64,000 nt of DNA, taken from Cryobacterium psychrotolerans. GTDB lineage: Bacteria; Actinomycetota; Actinomycetes; Actinomycetales; Microbacteriaceae. Shown here piece after piece: positions 1 through 7,683 of the stretch. Under the pieces are notes generated by a model. It was not told the origin of the DNA and ran no database searches. It saw only the letters and a program-made list of their open reading frames with translations. The DNA lies in NCBI RefSeq assembly GCF_900101115.1, contig NZ_FNFU01000001.1, positions 186,001-250,000 of the forward strand. Direction: 5' to 3'. A program made the position numbers and the translations under genes. How positions within the stretch are numbered: the first letter of the stretch is position 1; each line of letters starts with the position of its first letter.

Positions 1-412
1 CAACCTCGCCGCCCGAGCCTGCCCCGCCGCCCGAGCCTGCCCCGCCCCCCGAGCCTGCCCCGCCCCCCGCCAGCACCGGCGGAGCCCAGTCGTCCGAGTC
101 CGAGATCGGCGCCCGGCAGTGGATGCCGTACTCCTGCCCCTCCACCGTCCGGGTGTAATACCACCAGCCGCCGCGGCGCACGGGAACGCTGAGGTCGGTT
201 TCCAGAGTGCGGCCCTTGATCTCCTCGAAGATCTGCTCCTGCAGCAGTTCGAGGTGAGCAGTGCGGGCATCCGTGAAGGCGTTCTCCGACTCGAGGTGCG
301 CCACCACCTCCGGGCTCTCCTTCTCGCGCAGCCACTCGTAGTTGTCCACGTACACGTCATTGTGGTGGGTACGCGGCTGGGGCTTTTTCGCGGCGGCAGG
401 AGGAATGTTCAT
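1..412 (-). CDS. ptrB: Oligopeptidase B-type S9 serine peptidase (N-terminal part only)
   Basis: This is the first 137 codons of a prolyl-oligopeptidase family enzyme; the catalytic domain lies beyond the left edge. The N-terminus carries the family signature: a DNYEWLRE segment near residue 23, an acidic helix, then EEIKGRTLETDLSVP and a GGWWYYTRT strand near residue 90, followed by the YGIHCR strand of the propeller. Such enzymes cleave short peptides after basic residues in the cytoplasm. After residue 115 there is an odd low-complexity stretch of repeated GGGAGS units, where relatives have a short loop. The start is ATG at 412; there is no good Shine-Dalgarno, but a TACGCT box lies 7 nt upstream, suggesting a leaderless mRNA. 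Family assignment is firm; the exact subfamily is inferred. Confidence 0.8.
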   Translation of the reverse strand, partial: MNIPPAAAKKPQPRTHHNDVYVDNYEWLREKESPEVVAHLESENAFTDARTAHLELLQEQIFEEIKGRTLETDLSVPVRRGGWWYYTRTVEGQEYGIHCRAPISDSDDWAPPVLAGGGAGSGGGAGSGGGAGSGGEV

Positions 413-419
413 GAGCCCC

Positions 420-425
420 AGCGTA
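420..425 (-). promoter_or_regulatory. Probable -10 box, leaderless promoter of the S9 peptidase
   Basis: TACGCT reads toward the peptidase and ends 7 nt before its ATG (412). It fits the actinobacterial TANNNT -10 consensus, and no ribosome-binding site lies between it and the start. Confidence 0.45.
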
Positions 426-456
426 CGTCGCCGAGGCCCGAGGAGGTGTCGGGCTG

Positions 457-1287
457 CTAGCGCCAGGGCGTCGCGTCGACCTGGATCGCCACGACGTAGA
501 GGTGCCGGCCCAGCTCGATCTTCTCCACCTCGTACACCCGCACCCGGGTCTGCGGGTTCGTGTCGGCCGGTCTGCCGACGCCGATGCCGTAGGTGACGTA
601 TCCCTCGAAGTCGCCGGCGGAGGCGTACCGGGTGATCGCCGGGTAGCCGATGACGGGCGCCGGCGCCGAGACGATGCTCGAGGTGCCGTTTTCAAGGTGG
701 GCCTGGGCCGTCCGGAAGACCACCCGGAGGATCGACTGGCTGCCCGGCATCGGGATGTTCGCCCCGCTGCCGTCGGCGATGAGCTTCGGCACGTACTCGA
801 TGTCGTAGCTCGGGAAGCCGCTCTGGAACCGGAAACTCATTTGGTCATACGGCGGGTTGTCCGACGGATGCGTGCCCGCGGCGATCGAATACAGGTACGG
901 CAGCGGCGGCGCGGGCGGCCCCGCGATCGGCACCGGGAACTCGTGCTCCACCCGATAGGGCTCGCCGGGACCGGGCCAGCCCCAGTCCTGCACGATGCGT
1001 GAACTGATCACGCGGTCGCCCGAGTTCGGAGGCGCCGGCTCGTCGTCCGGCGGGGGAGTGGTCGTCGGCGTCGGCGCGGACGAGCCCGACGGGGACGGGG
1101 ACGGCGAAGGCGAAGGCGACGGGGTGGCGGTGGCCGTCGATGGGGAGGTGCTCTGCCCGGGAATCGGCGCCGGCGTCGTGCAGGCGGTGAGGAGGAAAAC
1201 CAGCGGCAGCAGCACCAGCGGTGCCAGCCGGCGAGGTGCCGTCTGGGCGGCGCGGCCTGCCGAACGGTGTGCACAACCGAGTCTCAT
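457..1287 (-). CDS. Secreted lipoprotein of unknown function
   Basis: 276 residues. A basic N-terminus and hydrophobic stretch end in the lipobox LLTAC near residues 32-36, so the mature protein is probably anchored to the outer face of the membrane. A linker of about 50 residues rich in Ser, Pro and Thr follows (long alternating SPSPSP runs), the usual spacer holding a folded domain away from the cell surface. The remaining 180 or so residues look like a soluble mixed domain that I cannot assign to a family. It stands alone between the peptidase and the GGDEF-EAL genes. A secreted anchored protein is certain enough; its job is unknown. Confidence 0.75.
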   Translation of the reverse strand: MRLGCAHRSAGRAAQTAPRRLAPLVLLPLVFLLTACTTPAPIPGQSTSPSTATATPSPSPSPSPSPSGSSAPTPTTTPPPDDEPAPPNSGDRVISSRIVQDWGWPGPGEPYRVEHEFPVPIAGPPAPPLPYLYSIAAGTHPSDNPPYDQMSFRFQSGFPSYDIEYVPKLIADGSGANIPMPGSQSILRVVFRTAQAHLENGTSSIVSAPAPVIGYPAITRYASAGDFEGYVTYGIGVGRPADTNPQTRVRVYEVEKIELGRHLYVVAIQVDATPWR

Positions 1288-1363
1288 CAGGTCCCCAATC
1301 GATTGCGTCCCGACCCCTCAATCGCAGTCTGGCCCCGGCGCGACTGCCGCACAAGGCGGGCAC

Positions 1364-3655
1364 TCAGCGCCCGGCGCCCTCCGCAGCCTGGAGCGCAGTG
1401 GCCGGCAACGGGCGCCCGGCCAGCCAGAGGTCGAGTTCGGCCGCGGGTACCGGCCTCGACAGGTGGAAGCCCTGGGCGTGGTCGCAACCGTAGCCGACCA
1501 GCTCGTCGTAGGCGGCGGCATCCTCGACCCCCTCCGCGACCATGCGCAGGCCGAGGCTGTGGGCGAGGTTGATCGCCCCGGCGACCAGGGCGGCGGCCCG
1601 GGGATCGCCGGACATCGGCATGACGAAGGACCGGTCGAGCTTGAGCTCGTCGATCGGAAGTTCCCGCAGGTAGGCCAGCGAGCTGTAGCCGGTGCCGAAA
1701 TCGTCGATGGCGATCCGGATGCCGCCGCCCCGGAGCCTGGTCAGGATCGTGCGGGCCTTGTCCCGGTCGGCCATGAGGAACTCCTCGGTGATCTCGAGCA
1801 TCAGGGCCTGCGGCGGCAGGGCGCGCGCCTCGACCATCGCGATGATCCGCTCGGGGAGCTCGGCGTTTTTCAGGGAGCTGGCGGAGAGGTTGACCGAGAC
1901 CGTGAGCGGGGTGCCCTGTTCCTGCCAGCGTGCGGCCTGGTCCAGTGCCTGCCCGAGCACGAGGCAGGTCAGCTCGGGCATGAGCCCGGCCTCCTCGACC
2001 AGGCCGAGGAAAGCATCCGGGTAGAGCAGACCGCGGGCGGGGTGGTTCCACCGCACGAGGGCCTCCGCGCCGTGCACGGCGCCGGTGGCGAGGTCGACCT
2101 TGGGCTGGTAGTGCAGGATCAGTTCGTCGGTGCTGAGGGCGGTGCGCAGGTCCTCGAGGGTGCGCAGCCGGTTGTCGCCGTGGGTGTCATCGTCGCTGAC
2201 GTAGACGTGGTGCCCGCTGCGGGCATCCTTGGCCCGGTACATCGCCAGGTCGGCCCGGCGCAGCAGGGTGCCGAGATCGGTGCCCTGGTCGGGGAACAGG
2301 GCAACCCCGATGCTGACGTCGACGGTGAGGGCGATGCCGGCGAGGGTGAACGGCTCCGCGAGCGCCTCCTGCAGCCCGACGGCGACGGCCACCGAGCGGA
2401 GGTACCCGGTGTCGTCGAGCAGGATCGCGAACTCGTCTCCGCCCAGGCGCGCGAGCAGGTCGCTGCCGCGCAGGTGGCTGGACAACCGCTGGCCTACCTG
2501 CACGAGCAGCTCGTCGCCGACGTCGTGGCCGAGGCTGTCGTTGACCTCCTTGAACCGGTCGAGGTCGAGCAGCAGCAGCGCGCGGGGGCGGTCCGGAGCC
2601 GCGACCAGGCGCACCGGGACCTCCGCATAGAGCCGGCGTCGGTTCGGCAGCCCGGTCAGCTCGTCGGTTCCGGCCTGACGCCGCAGCAGCCGTTGCCGGA
2701 AGATCAGCGGGACGGCAGCCAGGCCCATCGTGCCGCTGGCCAGCACCAGGGCGAGCACCGACAGGGGGATTCGGCTGCCCAGGATGAGGACGCCCAGTGC
2801 GGCGAGCACCGCGACGGCGGGCACGGCGAGGGCCGGGGTGGATGCGGACGTTCGGCCGTGGCTTCCCCGGCGAACCGTGCCCTCAACCCACAGGGTGATC
2901 AGCGCCAGCCCGATCGGCCAGCTCGCGTCCAGCAGGGTCCCGACGGCGTAACGCCCCTCGAGTTCGAGGAGGGCATAGGCGACGTCGGCGGCCGCGTAGA
3001 CGAACAGGCCCAGCACCAGGAGGCCCCACCGGCGGCCGATATCGAGGCCGTGGGTCGCGGCAATCCCGACGACCGCGGCCACGAGGAGCAGGTCGAACAG
3101 GGGATAGGCGACCGCGACGGCGACGGCCAGGGCAGACGGACCGGCCGCGGCGGAAACCAGGATCGGGCCGAGCAGCACGGCCAGCACCGCGGCCGCGCCG
3201 AGAGAACCGACGGCTCCATCCAGGACGACCGGCCACGCCAGCCCGCGTGCCTCACGCCGCACCAGCGAGGCCAGGGCGGCCAACATCAGCGGGTAGAACA
3301 GCAGGTAGCCGACATCGGCCCAGGAGGGGAACGGGGCCGCCGCGGCGCCGTCGAGCGCGAGCACGTAATACGTCTCGCCGAGCGCCGACGAGGTGACGGC
3401 CGCCGCGGCGAGGAGGATCTCGGGCCGCCGGAATCGGGTGCGGAGCGAGGCCAGCCAGAAGACGGCAACGGGCACCCACTGGGTGAGCAACGCCAGAACG
3501 CCGTCGACGAGAAAGCTGAATCCGTCGCCATGCAGCACGAGTCCGCCGAGGTACGCCCCGAGCAGGATGCCCATGGCCCAGACCAGCCCGGTGTTCACGT
3601 GGGCGGCAGCGCGTGCCCGTGCGCGGGGGTGGGTGAGGCGGAAGGTAGAGAGCAC
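1364..3655 (-). CDS. Membrane GGDEF-EAL cyclic-di-GMP enzyme, copy 1
   Basis: 763 residues with the chosen GTG start, which has AAGGA about 7 nt upstream; this makes the protein exactly as long as its downstream paralogue. Roughly residues 15-290 form eight to ten membrane helices, probably a sensor. The diguanylate cyclase domain follows, with LARLGGDEFAILL and an intact inhibitory RGSD placed five residues before GGDEF. The EAL phosphodiesterase domain has EALVRW, the NLSASSL asparagine, LEITEEF, IDDFGTGYSSL, the ELKLDRS lysine and VAEGVED, so every catalytic position appears present. By family knowledge it can make and degrade c-di-GMP; which activity dominates cannot be told. It lies head-to-tail with a clear paralogue, a tandem duplication. 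Confidence 0.93.
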   Translation of the reverse strand: MLSTFRLTHPRARARAAAHVNTGLVWAMGILLGAYLGGLVLHGDGFSFLVDGVLALLTQWVPVAVFWLASLRTRFRRPEILLAAAAVTSSALGETYYVLALDGAAAAPFPSWADVGYLLFYPLMLAALASLVRREARGLAWPVVLDGAVGSLGAAAVLAVLLGPILVSAAAGPSALAVAVAVAYPLFDLLLVAAVVGIAATHGLDIGRRWGLLVLGLFVYAAADVAYALLELEGRYAVGTLLDASWPIGLALITLWVEGTVRRGSHGRTSASTPALAVPAVAVLAALGVLILGSRIPLSVLALVLASGTMGLAAVPLIFRQRLLRRQAGTDELTGLPNRRRLYAEVPVRLVAAPDRPRALLLLDLDRFKEVNDSLGHDVGDELLVQVGQRLSSHLRGSDLLARLGGDEFAILLDDTGYLRSVAVAVGLQEALAEPFTLAGIALTVDVSIGVALFPDQGTDLGTLLRRADLAMYRAKDARSGHHVYVSDDDTHGDNRLRTLEDLRTALSTDELILHYQPKVDLATGAVHGAEALVRWNHPARGLLYPDAFLGLVEEAGLMPELTCLVLGQALDQAARWQEQGTPLTVSVNLSASSLKNAELPERIIAMVEARALPPQALMLEITEEFLMADRDKARTILTRLRGGGIRIAIDDFGTGYSSLAYLRELPIDELKLDRSFVMPMSGDPRAAALVAGAINLAHSLGLRMVAEGVEDAAAYDELVGYGCDHAQGFHLSRPVPAAELDLWLAGRPLPATALQAAEGAGR

Positions 3656-3781
3656 TGAAGATCCTTGTGTTACGCCCCGCGTCCAGCCCCCTGGTTCGCC
3701 CGAGCCTATCTCGGCTTGAGGGCGGAACCGGGGCGCGACACCGTGCGGGCATCGGCGAATATCGGACAAACCGGATCGCGG

Positions 3782-6073
3782 CTAGACGGCGAGCGCGGCC
3801 TCGGCGCGGCCGGCCAGCCAGCGCTCCAGATCGGCGGCGGGGATGGGCCGGGACAGGTGGAAACCCTGGGCGTGGTCGCAGCCGAAACCGACCAGTCGGT
3901 CGTAGGTTGCGGCATCCTCAACGCCTTCGGCCACCATGCGCAGGCCGAGGCTGTGGGCGAGGTGGATTGTGGAGGCGACCAGGGCGGCGGCCCGGGGATC
4001 GCCGGCCATCGGCATCACGAAGGAGCGGTCGAGCTTCAGCTCGTCGATGGGCAGGTCGCGCAGGTAGGCCAGCGAGCTGTAGCCGGTGCCGAAATCGTCG
4101 ATGGCGATCTGGATGCCGGCGTCTCGCAGCCTGGTCAGGATCGCCTTGCCCCGGCCTCGGTCGGCCATCAGGAAGTCCTCGGTGATCTCCAGCGCCAGGG
4201 CGGAGGTCTCCAGGCCGCGCTCGTCGACCATGGAGGCAACCCGTTCGGGCAGGTCGGCGTCCATCAGCGAACTGGCGGAGAGGTTCACGGCGACGGTCAG
4301 GGGCGTCTCCCGGACCTGCCAGATCGCCGCCTGGTCGAGGGCTTTCCGCAGCACGAGGTTCGTCATCTCGCGCATGAGCCCGGCCTCTTCGACGAGCTCG
4401 AGGAACGCGTCGGGATAGAGCAGGCCGCGCACCGGGTGATGCCAGCGCACCAGCGCCTCGACGCCGTGCACCTCGCCGGTGTCGAGGTCGACCTTGGGCT
4501 GGTAATGCAGCACCAGCTCATCGCGGGACAGGGCGGTTCGCAGCTCCTGCAGCGTGCGCAGCCGGTCGTCTCCGTGGCGATCGTCCGCGCTGACGAACAC
4601 GTGGTGCCCGGTGCGCGCTCCCTTCGCCTTGTACATGGCCATGTCCGCCCGGCGCAGCAGCGCGCGGAAATCCTTGCCCTGGTCCGGGTACAGCGCGATC
4701 CCGATGCTGACGTCCGTCTGAACCGCGATGCCGGCGAGGGTGAAGGGCGCAGCGAGCAGCCCGTGGAGAGTGGTGGCGACGGCGACCGCCCGGTCGGAGC
4801 CCGCGTCGTCGAGAAGGATGGCGAACTCGTCTCCGCCCAGCCTCGCCAGCAGGTCCCCGGCGCCCAGGTGCCCGGACAATCGCTGACCGACCTGAACAAG
4901 CAGCCGGTCCCCGATGTCGTGGCCGAGGCTGTCGTTGACCTCCTTGAACCGGTCGAGGTCCAGCAGCAGGAGCGCGCTTCGCCCGCCCGCGGCATTCGTC
5001 AGGCGGTCGGGGATATCGGCGTACAGGGCACGCCGGTTTGGCAGCCCGGTCAGGTCGTCGGTGAAGACCTGCCGGCGCAGGTCATTCATCTTCATCAGCT
5101 CGCGAAAGGCGAGCTGTGTGCGCACCGCGGCGAAGATCAGGGTGAGGGCGGCCAGGGCGACCGCGAGCACGGATTCCTGTTTCTGGCTGCTCAGGATCAG
5201 CACCGTCAGCCCGGCCGCGGTGGCTGCCGCGGGCACCACCAGGGTCCACGCGCCGGCCTGCGACCGCTCGGCACCGGCGGGGGAACGCTCGGCGCCGTCG
5301 ACCCAGACCGCCACCAGGGCGAGTCCGATGGCCCAGCCGGCGTCGAGGGCGGTGCCGACCTCGTAGGTGCCCGCAGACAGGCGCAGCGCATAGACGACGT
5401 CGGAGGCGGCGAGCACGAGCAGTCCGAGCGTCAGCAGGATCCAGCGACGTCCGCTCTGGAAGACCTGGGTGGCTGCGATGCCGACGACGGCCGCGACGAG
5501 CAGGAGATCGAAAAGGGGAAAGGCGATCGCGACGACGGTTCCGAGCGACAGCGGACCGGCGACGGCCGATTCCAGGACCGGGCTCAGCAGGACCGCCAGA
5601 ACCGCGGAGGCGCCCATTGCGCCCACGGCGCTGTCGAGCAGCACAGGCAGGGTGAGGGCGCGCAGACGGCGGCGGATGAGCACGGCGAGGGCGACCAGCA
5701 TGAGCGGATAGAACAGCAGGTAGCCGACATCGGCGAGGGAGGGGAACGGGACCTCCGTGGCCCCTGCCGCGGACGCGACGACGTAGTAGGTGTTGCCCAG
5801 GGCGAAGGAGGTGACCGCGACCGCAGCCAGGACCACCGTGCCCCGTCTGAATCGGGTGCGGACCGCGACAATCCAGCACACGACTGCCGGAGCGTACTGC
5901 GCCGCCAGCCCGAGCCATCCGTCAACCAGAAGACTGAACCCGGTGCCGTGGAGGGACAAGCCGATGAGGTAGGCGCCAAGCAACAGCCCCATGCCCCACA
6001 GCGACCAGGAAGGGCGCGGGCTCGCCGTGCGGACGGGAGCGAGCAGCTTGGGTGCGCGAAAAGGTCGTCCCAC
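3782..6073 (-). CDS. Membrane GGDEF-EAL cyclic-di-GMP enzyme, copy 2
   Basis: 763 residues, same architecture as the neighbour: a multi-helix membrane region to about residue 290, then GGDEF and EAL domains. The cyclase motif ARLGGDEFAILLDD is intact, but the residue that should be the Arg of the inhibitory RxxD site is Gly (GAGD), so product feedback inhibition should be lost. The EAL side keeps EALVRW, VNLSASSL, LEITEDF, IDDFGTGYSSL, the LKLDRS lysine and VAEGVED. The start is ATG at 6073, preceding MGRPFRAPK. Copies 1 and 2 are most alike in the catalytic half and differ more in the membrane half, which suggests they answer different signals but share one output. Confidence 0.93.
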   Translation of the reverse strand: MGRPFRAPKLLAPVRTASPRPSWSLWGMGLLLGAYLIGLSLHGTGFSLLVDGWLGLAAQYAPAVVCWIVAVRTRFRRGTVVLAAVAVTSFALGNTYYVVASAAGATEVPFPSLADVGYLLFYPLMLVALAVLIRRRLRALTLPVLLDSAVGAMGASAVLAVLLSPVLESAVAGPLSLGTVVAIAFPLFDLLLVAAVVGIAATQVFQSGRRWILLTLGLLVLAASDVVYALRLSAGTYEVGTALDAGWAIGLALVAVWVDGAERSPAGAERSQAGAWTLVVPAAATAAGLTVLILSSQKQESVLAVALAALTLIFAAVRTQLAFRELMKMNDLRRQVFTDDLTGLPNRRALYADIPDRLTNAAGGRSALLLLDLDRFKEVNDSLGHDIGDRLLVQVGQRLSGHLGAGDLLARLGGDEFAILLDDAGSDRAVAVATTLHGLLAAPFTLAGIAVQTDVSIGIALYPDQGKDFRALLRRADMAMYKAKGARTGHHVFVSADDRHGDDRLRTLQELRTALSRDELVLHYQPKVDLDTGEVHGVEALVRWHHPVRGLLYPDAFLELVEEAGLMREMTNLVLRKALDQAAIWQVRETPLTVAVNLSASSLMDADLPERVASMVDERGLETSALALEITEDFLMADRGRGKAILTRLRDAGIQIAIDDFGTGYSSLAYLRDLPIDELKLDRSFVMPMAGDPRAAALVASTIHLAHSLGLRMVAEGVEDAATYDRLVGFGCDHAQGFHLSRPIPAADLERWLAGRAEAALAV

Positions 6074-6166
6074 GCAGCGCCCCCTTGTACCGTCGTCATT
6101 ACCCCCGGTTTGCCGAGCCTACCAGCGGTCGACGCGGGGCCGCGTGCCGCGCCGCTCCTGGCGGTC

Positions 6167-6221
6167 GAGTTGCGGAAAAAGTCCCTTCCCGGGCGCCGGG
6201 AAGGTGTTTTGTCCGCAACTC
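6167..6221. repeat. Long intergenic palindrome, GAGTTGCGGA family (copy A)
   Basis: Imperfect inverted repeat: the left arm starts GAGTTGCGGAAAAAGT and the right arm ends TTTTGTCCGCAACTC, with an inner CTTCCCGG/CCGGGAAG stem. It lies between the diverging copy-2 GGDEF-EAL gene and the DUF2231 gene. Related copies lie at 6784-6840 and 45525-45585. Confidence 0.8.
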
Positions 6222-6276
6222 AATGGCGTGGTCTGGCCTATTCTGGGAGCCGACGGCGGGCCCTCGGCCGCCCGGG

Positions 6277-6771
6277 ATGGAGAAGGCATTGGGCGAGATC
6301 AATGGCCTGCCGGCGCATGTGCTGCTGATCCACTTCGTGGTGATCGTCGTGCCCCTGGCCGCACTGTGCGCCCTGCTGGCCGTTGCCTGGCCGGCAGCGC
6401 GCCGCAGGCTCGGCATCGTGACGCCGCTCATCGCCCTCGCGGCGCTCGTGTCGGTGCCCCTCACGACGGAGGCCGGCGAGTGGCTCGAGGAGCGGGTCGT
6501 GGAAACGCCTTTGTCCGAAGCGCACGTCGAGATAGGTGAGTCGCTGCTGCCATGGGTGATCGCGCTCTTCCTGCTGACCGCGGCCCACTGGGCGTGGTGT
6601 CGTTACGTCGCCGTCCCGGACGGCCGGTTCTCCCGGCTGGTCCCGGGCCGGCAGTCCCGGCGGGTCATCACCCTGGTGCTCGCCGCCGGTTCGGTCGTCA
6701 CCGTGGTTCTGATTGGCGAATCCGGCGTGCGCGCGGTCTGGTCAGGGAATGTGAGCAGTGGGGAGAACTAG
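6277..6771 (+). CDS. DUF2231-like small membrane protein
   Basis: 164 residues, four predicted membrane helices. The opening INGLPAHVLLIHFVVIVVPL, the GxxxxPL turns and a TEAGEWLEERV segment after helix 2 match the DUF2231 type of actinobacterial membrane protein. Helix 3 starts near LLPWVIALFLL, and helix 4 is close to the C-terminus. The ATG at 6277 is chosen because residues upstream of it run through the palindrome and do not look like protein. No biochemical function is established for the family. It is followed by another palindrome and then a TspO-like gene. Confidence 0.65.
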   Translation: MEKALGEINGLPAHVLLIHFVVIVVPLAALCALLAVAWPAARRRLGIVTPLIALAALVSVPLTTEAGEWLEERVVETPLSEAHVEIGESLLPWVIALFLLTAAHWAWCRYVAVPDGRFSRLVPGRQSRRVITLVLAAGSVVTVVLIGESGVRAVWSGNVSSGEN

Positions 6772-6783
6772 CGGCCGGCCGGC

Positions 6784-6840
6784 TGAGTTGCGGAGAAAGT
6801 ACCTTCCCCGGCGAGGGGAAGGTACTTTCTCCGCAACTCA
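6784..6840. repeat. Perfect 26-bp inverted repeat, GAGTTGCGGA family (copy B)
   Basis: Arms 6784-6809 and 6815-6840 are perfectly complementary and start TGAGTTGCGGAGAAAGTACC; the loop is only 5 nt. It starts 12 nt after the DUF2231 stop and ends 30 nt before the TspO-like start. As RNA it would form a very stable hairpin; it has no T-run, so either a factor-dependent terminator or a mobile palindromic element is possible. Confidence 0.85.
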
Positions 6841-6870
6841 CCTTCCGGCGCGCAGGATGAGGAGATTCTT

Positions 6871-7683
6871 GTGACAGAGCACCGTGATTCGCTGCGCCAG
6901 GCCGTCGTGGCGGGGAGCGCCGTCATCGCCATCATCGGGTCGTTCATCGGGTCGGGGGCGGCCGGTGGCACGCCCATCCAGATGGCCTCCGGCGGGGCGC
7001 TGTCAGCCGACGCGACGCCGATCGCCCCGGCCGGGCCGGCCTTCGGCATCTGGTCGGTCATCTACCTCGGCCTCGTCGCGTACGCGATCTGGCAGTTGCT
7101 GCCGGCGCAGAAGACGGATGCCCGCCAGCGCCGCCTCGGCTACCCGGTGGCCGCATCCCTGCTGCTGAATGCCGCGTGGATCCTCAGCGTCCAGTTCGAC
7201 CTCCTGTGGCTGAGCGTTCCCCTGATCGTGCTGCTGCTCGCCGTGCTCGTCCAGGCGTTCCGGATCAGCCTCGCATCACGGCCGAGGAGCCTGGCCGAAA
7301 CGGTCGTCGTCGACGGCACGATCGGCCTGTACCTCGGCTGGGTCTGCGTCGCGACAGCCGCCAATGTGACCGCGGTGCTCGTCGACGCCGGCTTCGACGG
7401 GTTCGGCATCGACCGCGACGTCTGGGCGGTTGGCGTGATCGCCGTGGCCGGGCTCGTCGGCGTGCTGCTCGCGGTCGCCGGCCGCGGTCGGCTCGCCCCC
7501 GCAGCGTCGCTGTGCTGGGGCCTGGCCTGGGTGGCCGTCGCCCGGCTGAGCGGCGAGTTGCTCTCCACGCCCACCGCGATCGCGGCGATCGTCGCCGTCG
7601 TCGCTGTCGCCCTGGTCACCGTGGCAGTGCGGGTTCGCACCGACAGGACCGGTTCGGCCGATTGGTCAAGGCATGACCGGTGA
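6871..7683 (+). CDS. TspO/MBR-related tryptophan-rich membrane protein
   Basis: 270 residues, about seven hydrophobic helices. PAGPAFGIWSVIYLGLVAY and LLNAAWILSVQ are typical of the tryptophan-rich sensory/translocator family in actinobacteria, longer than classical five-helix TspO. The start is GTG at 6871 with GAGGAG 6 nt upstream. Its 3' end overlaps the next gene by 11 nt, so the two are translationally coupled. TspO proteins bind porphyrins and cholesterol-like ligands, but the ligand of this longer branch is not known. The pairing with a drug-type exporter suggests a role in handling a small hydrophobic compound; that is inference. Confidence 0.75.
   Translation: MTEHRDSLRQAVVAGSAVIAIIGSFIGSGAAGGTPIQMASGGALSADATPIAPAGPAFGIWSVIYLGLVAYAIWQLLPAQKTDARQRRLGYPVAASLLLNAAWILSVQFDLLWLSVPLIVLLLAVLVQAFRISLASRPRSLAETVVVDGTIGLYLGWVCVATAANVTAVLVDAGFDGFGIDRDVWAVGVIAVAGLVGVLLAVAGRGRLAPAASLCWGLAWVAVARLSGELLSTPTAIAAIVAVVAVALVTVAVRVRTDRTGSADWSRHDR

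Noticed and set aside
995..6328. Two very long rightward open frames (995-3658 and 3665-6328) opposite the lipoprotein and GGDEF-EAL genes
   Set aside because: They are mirror frames of high-GC genes: composition is Gly/Arg/Glu/Gln-rich with no domain, and the opposite strand has complete catalytic motifs.
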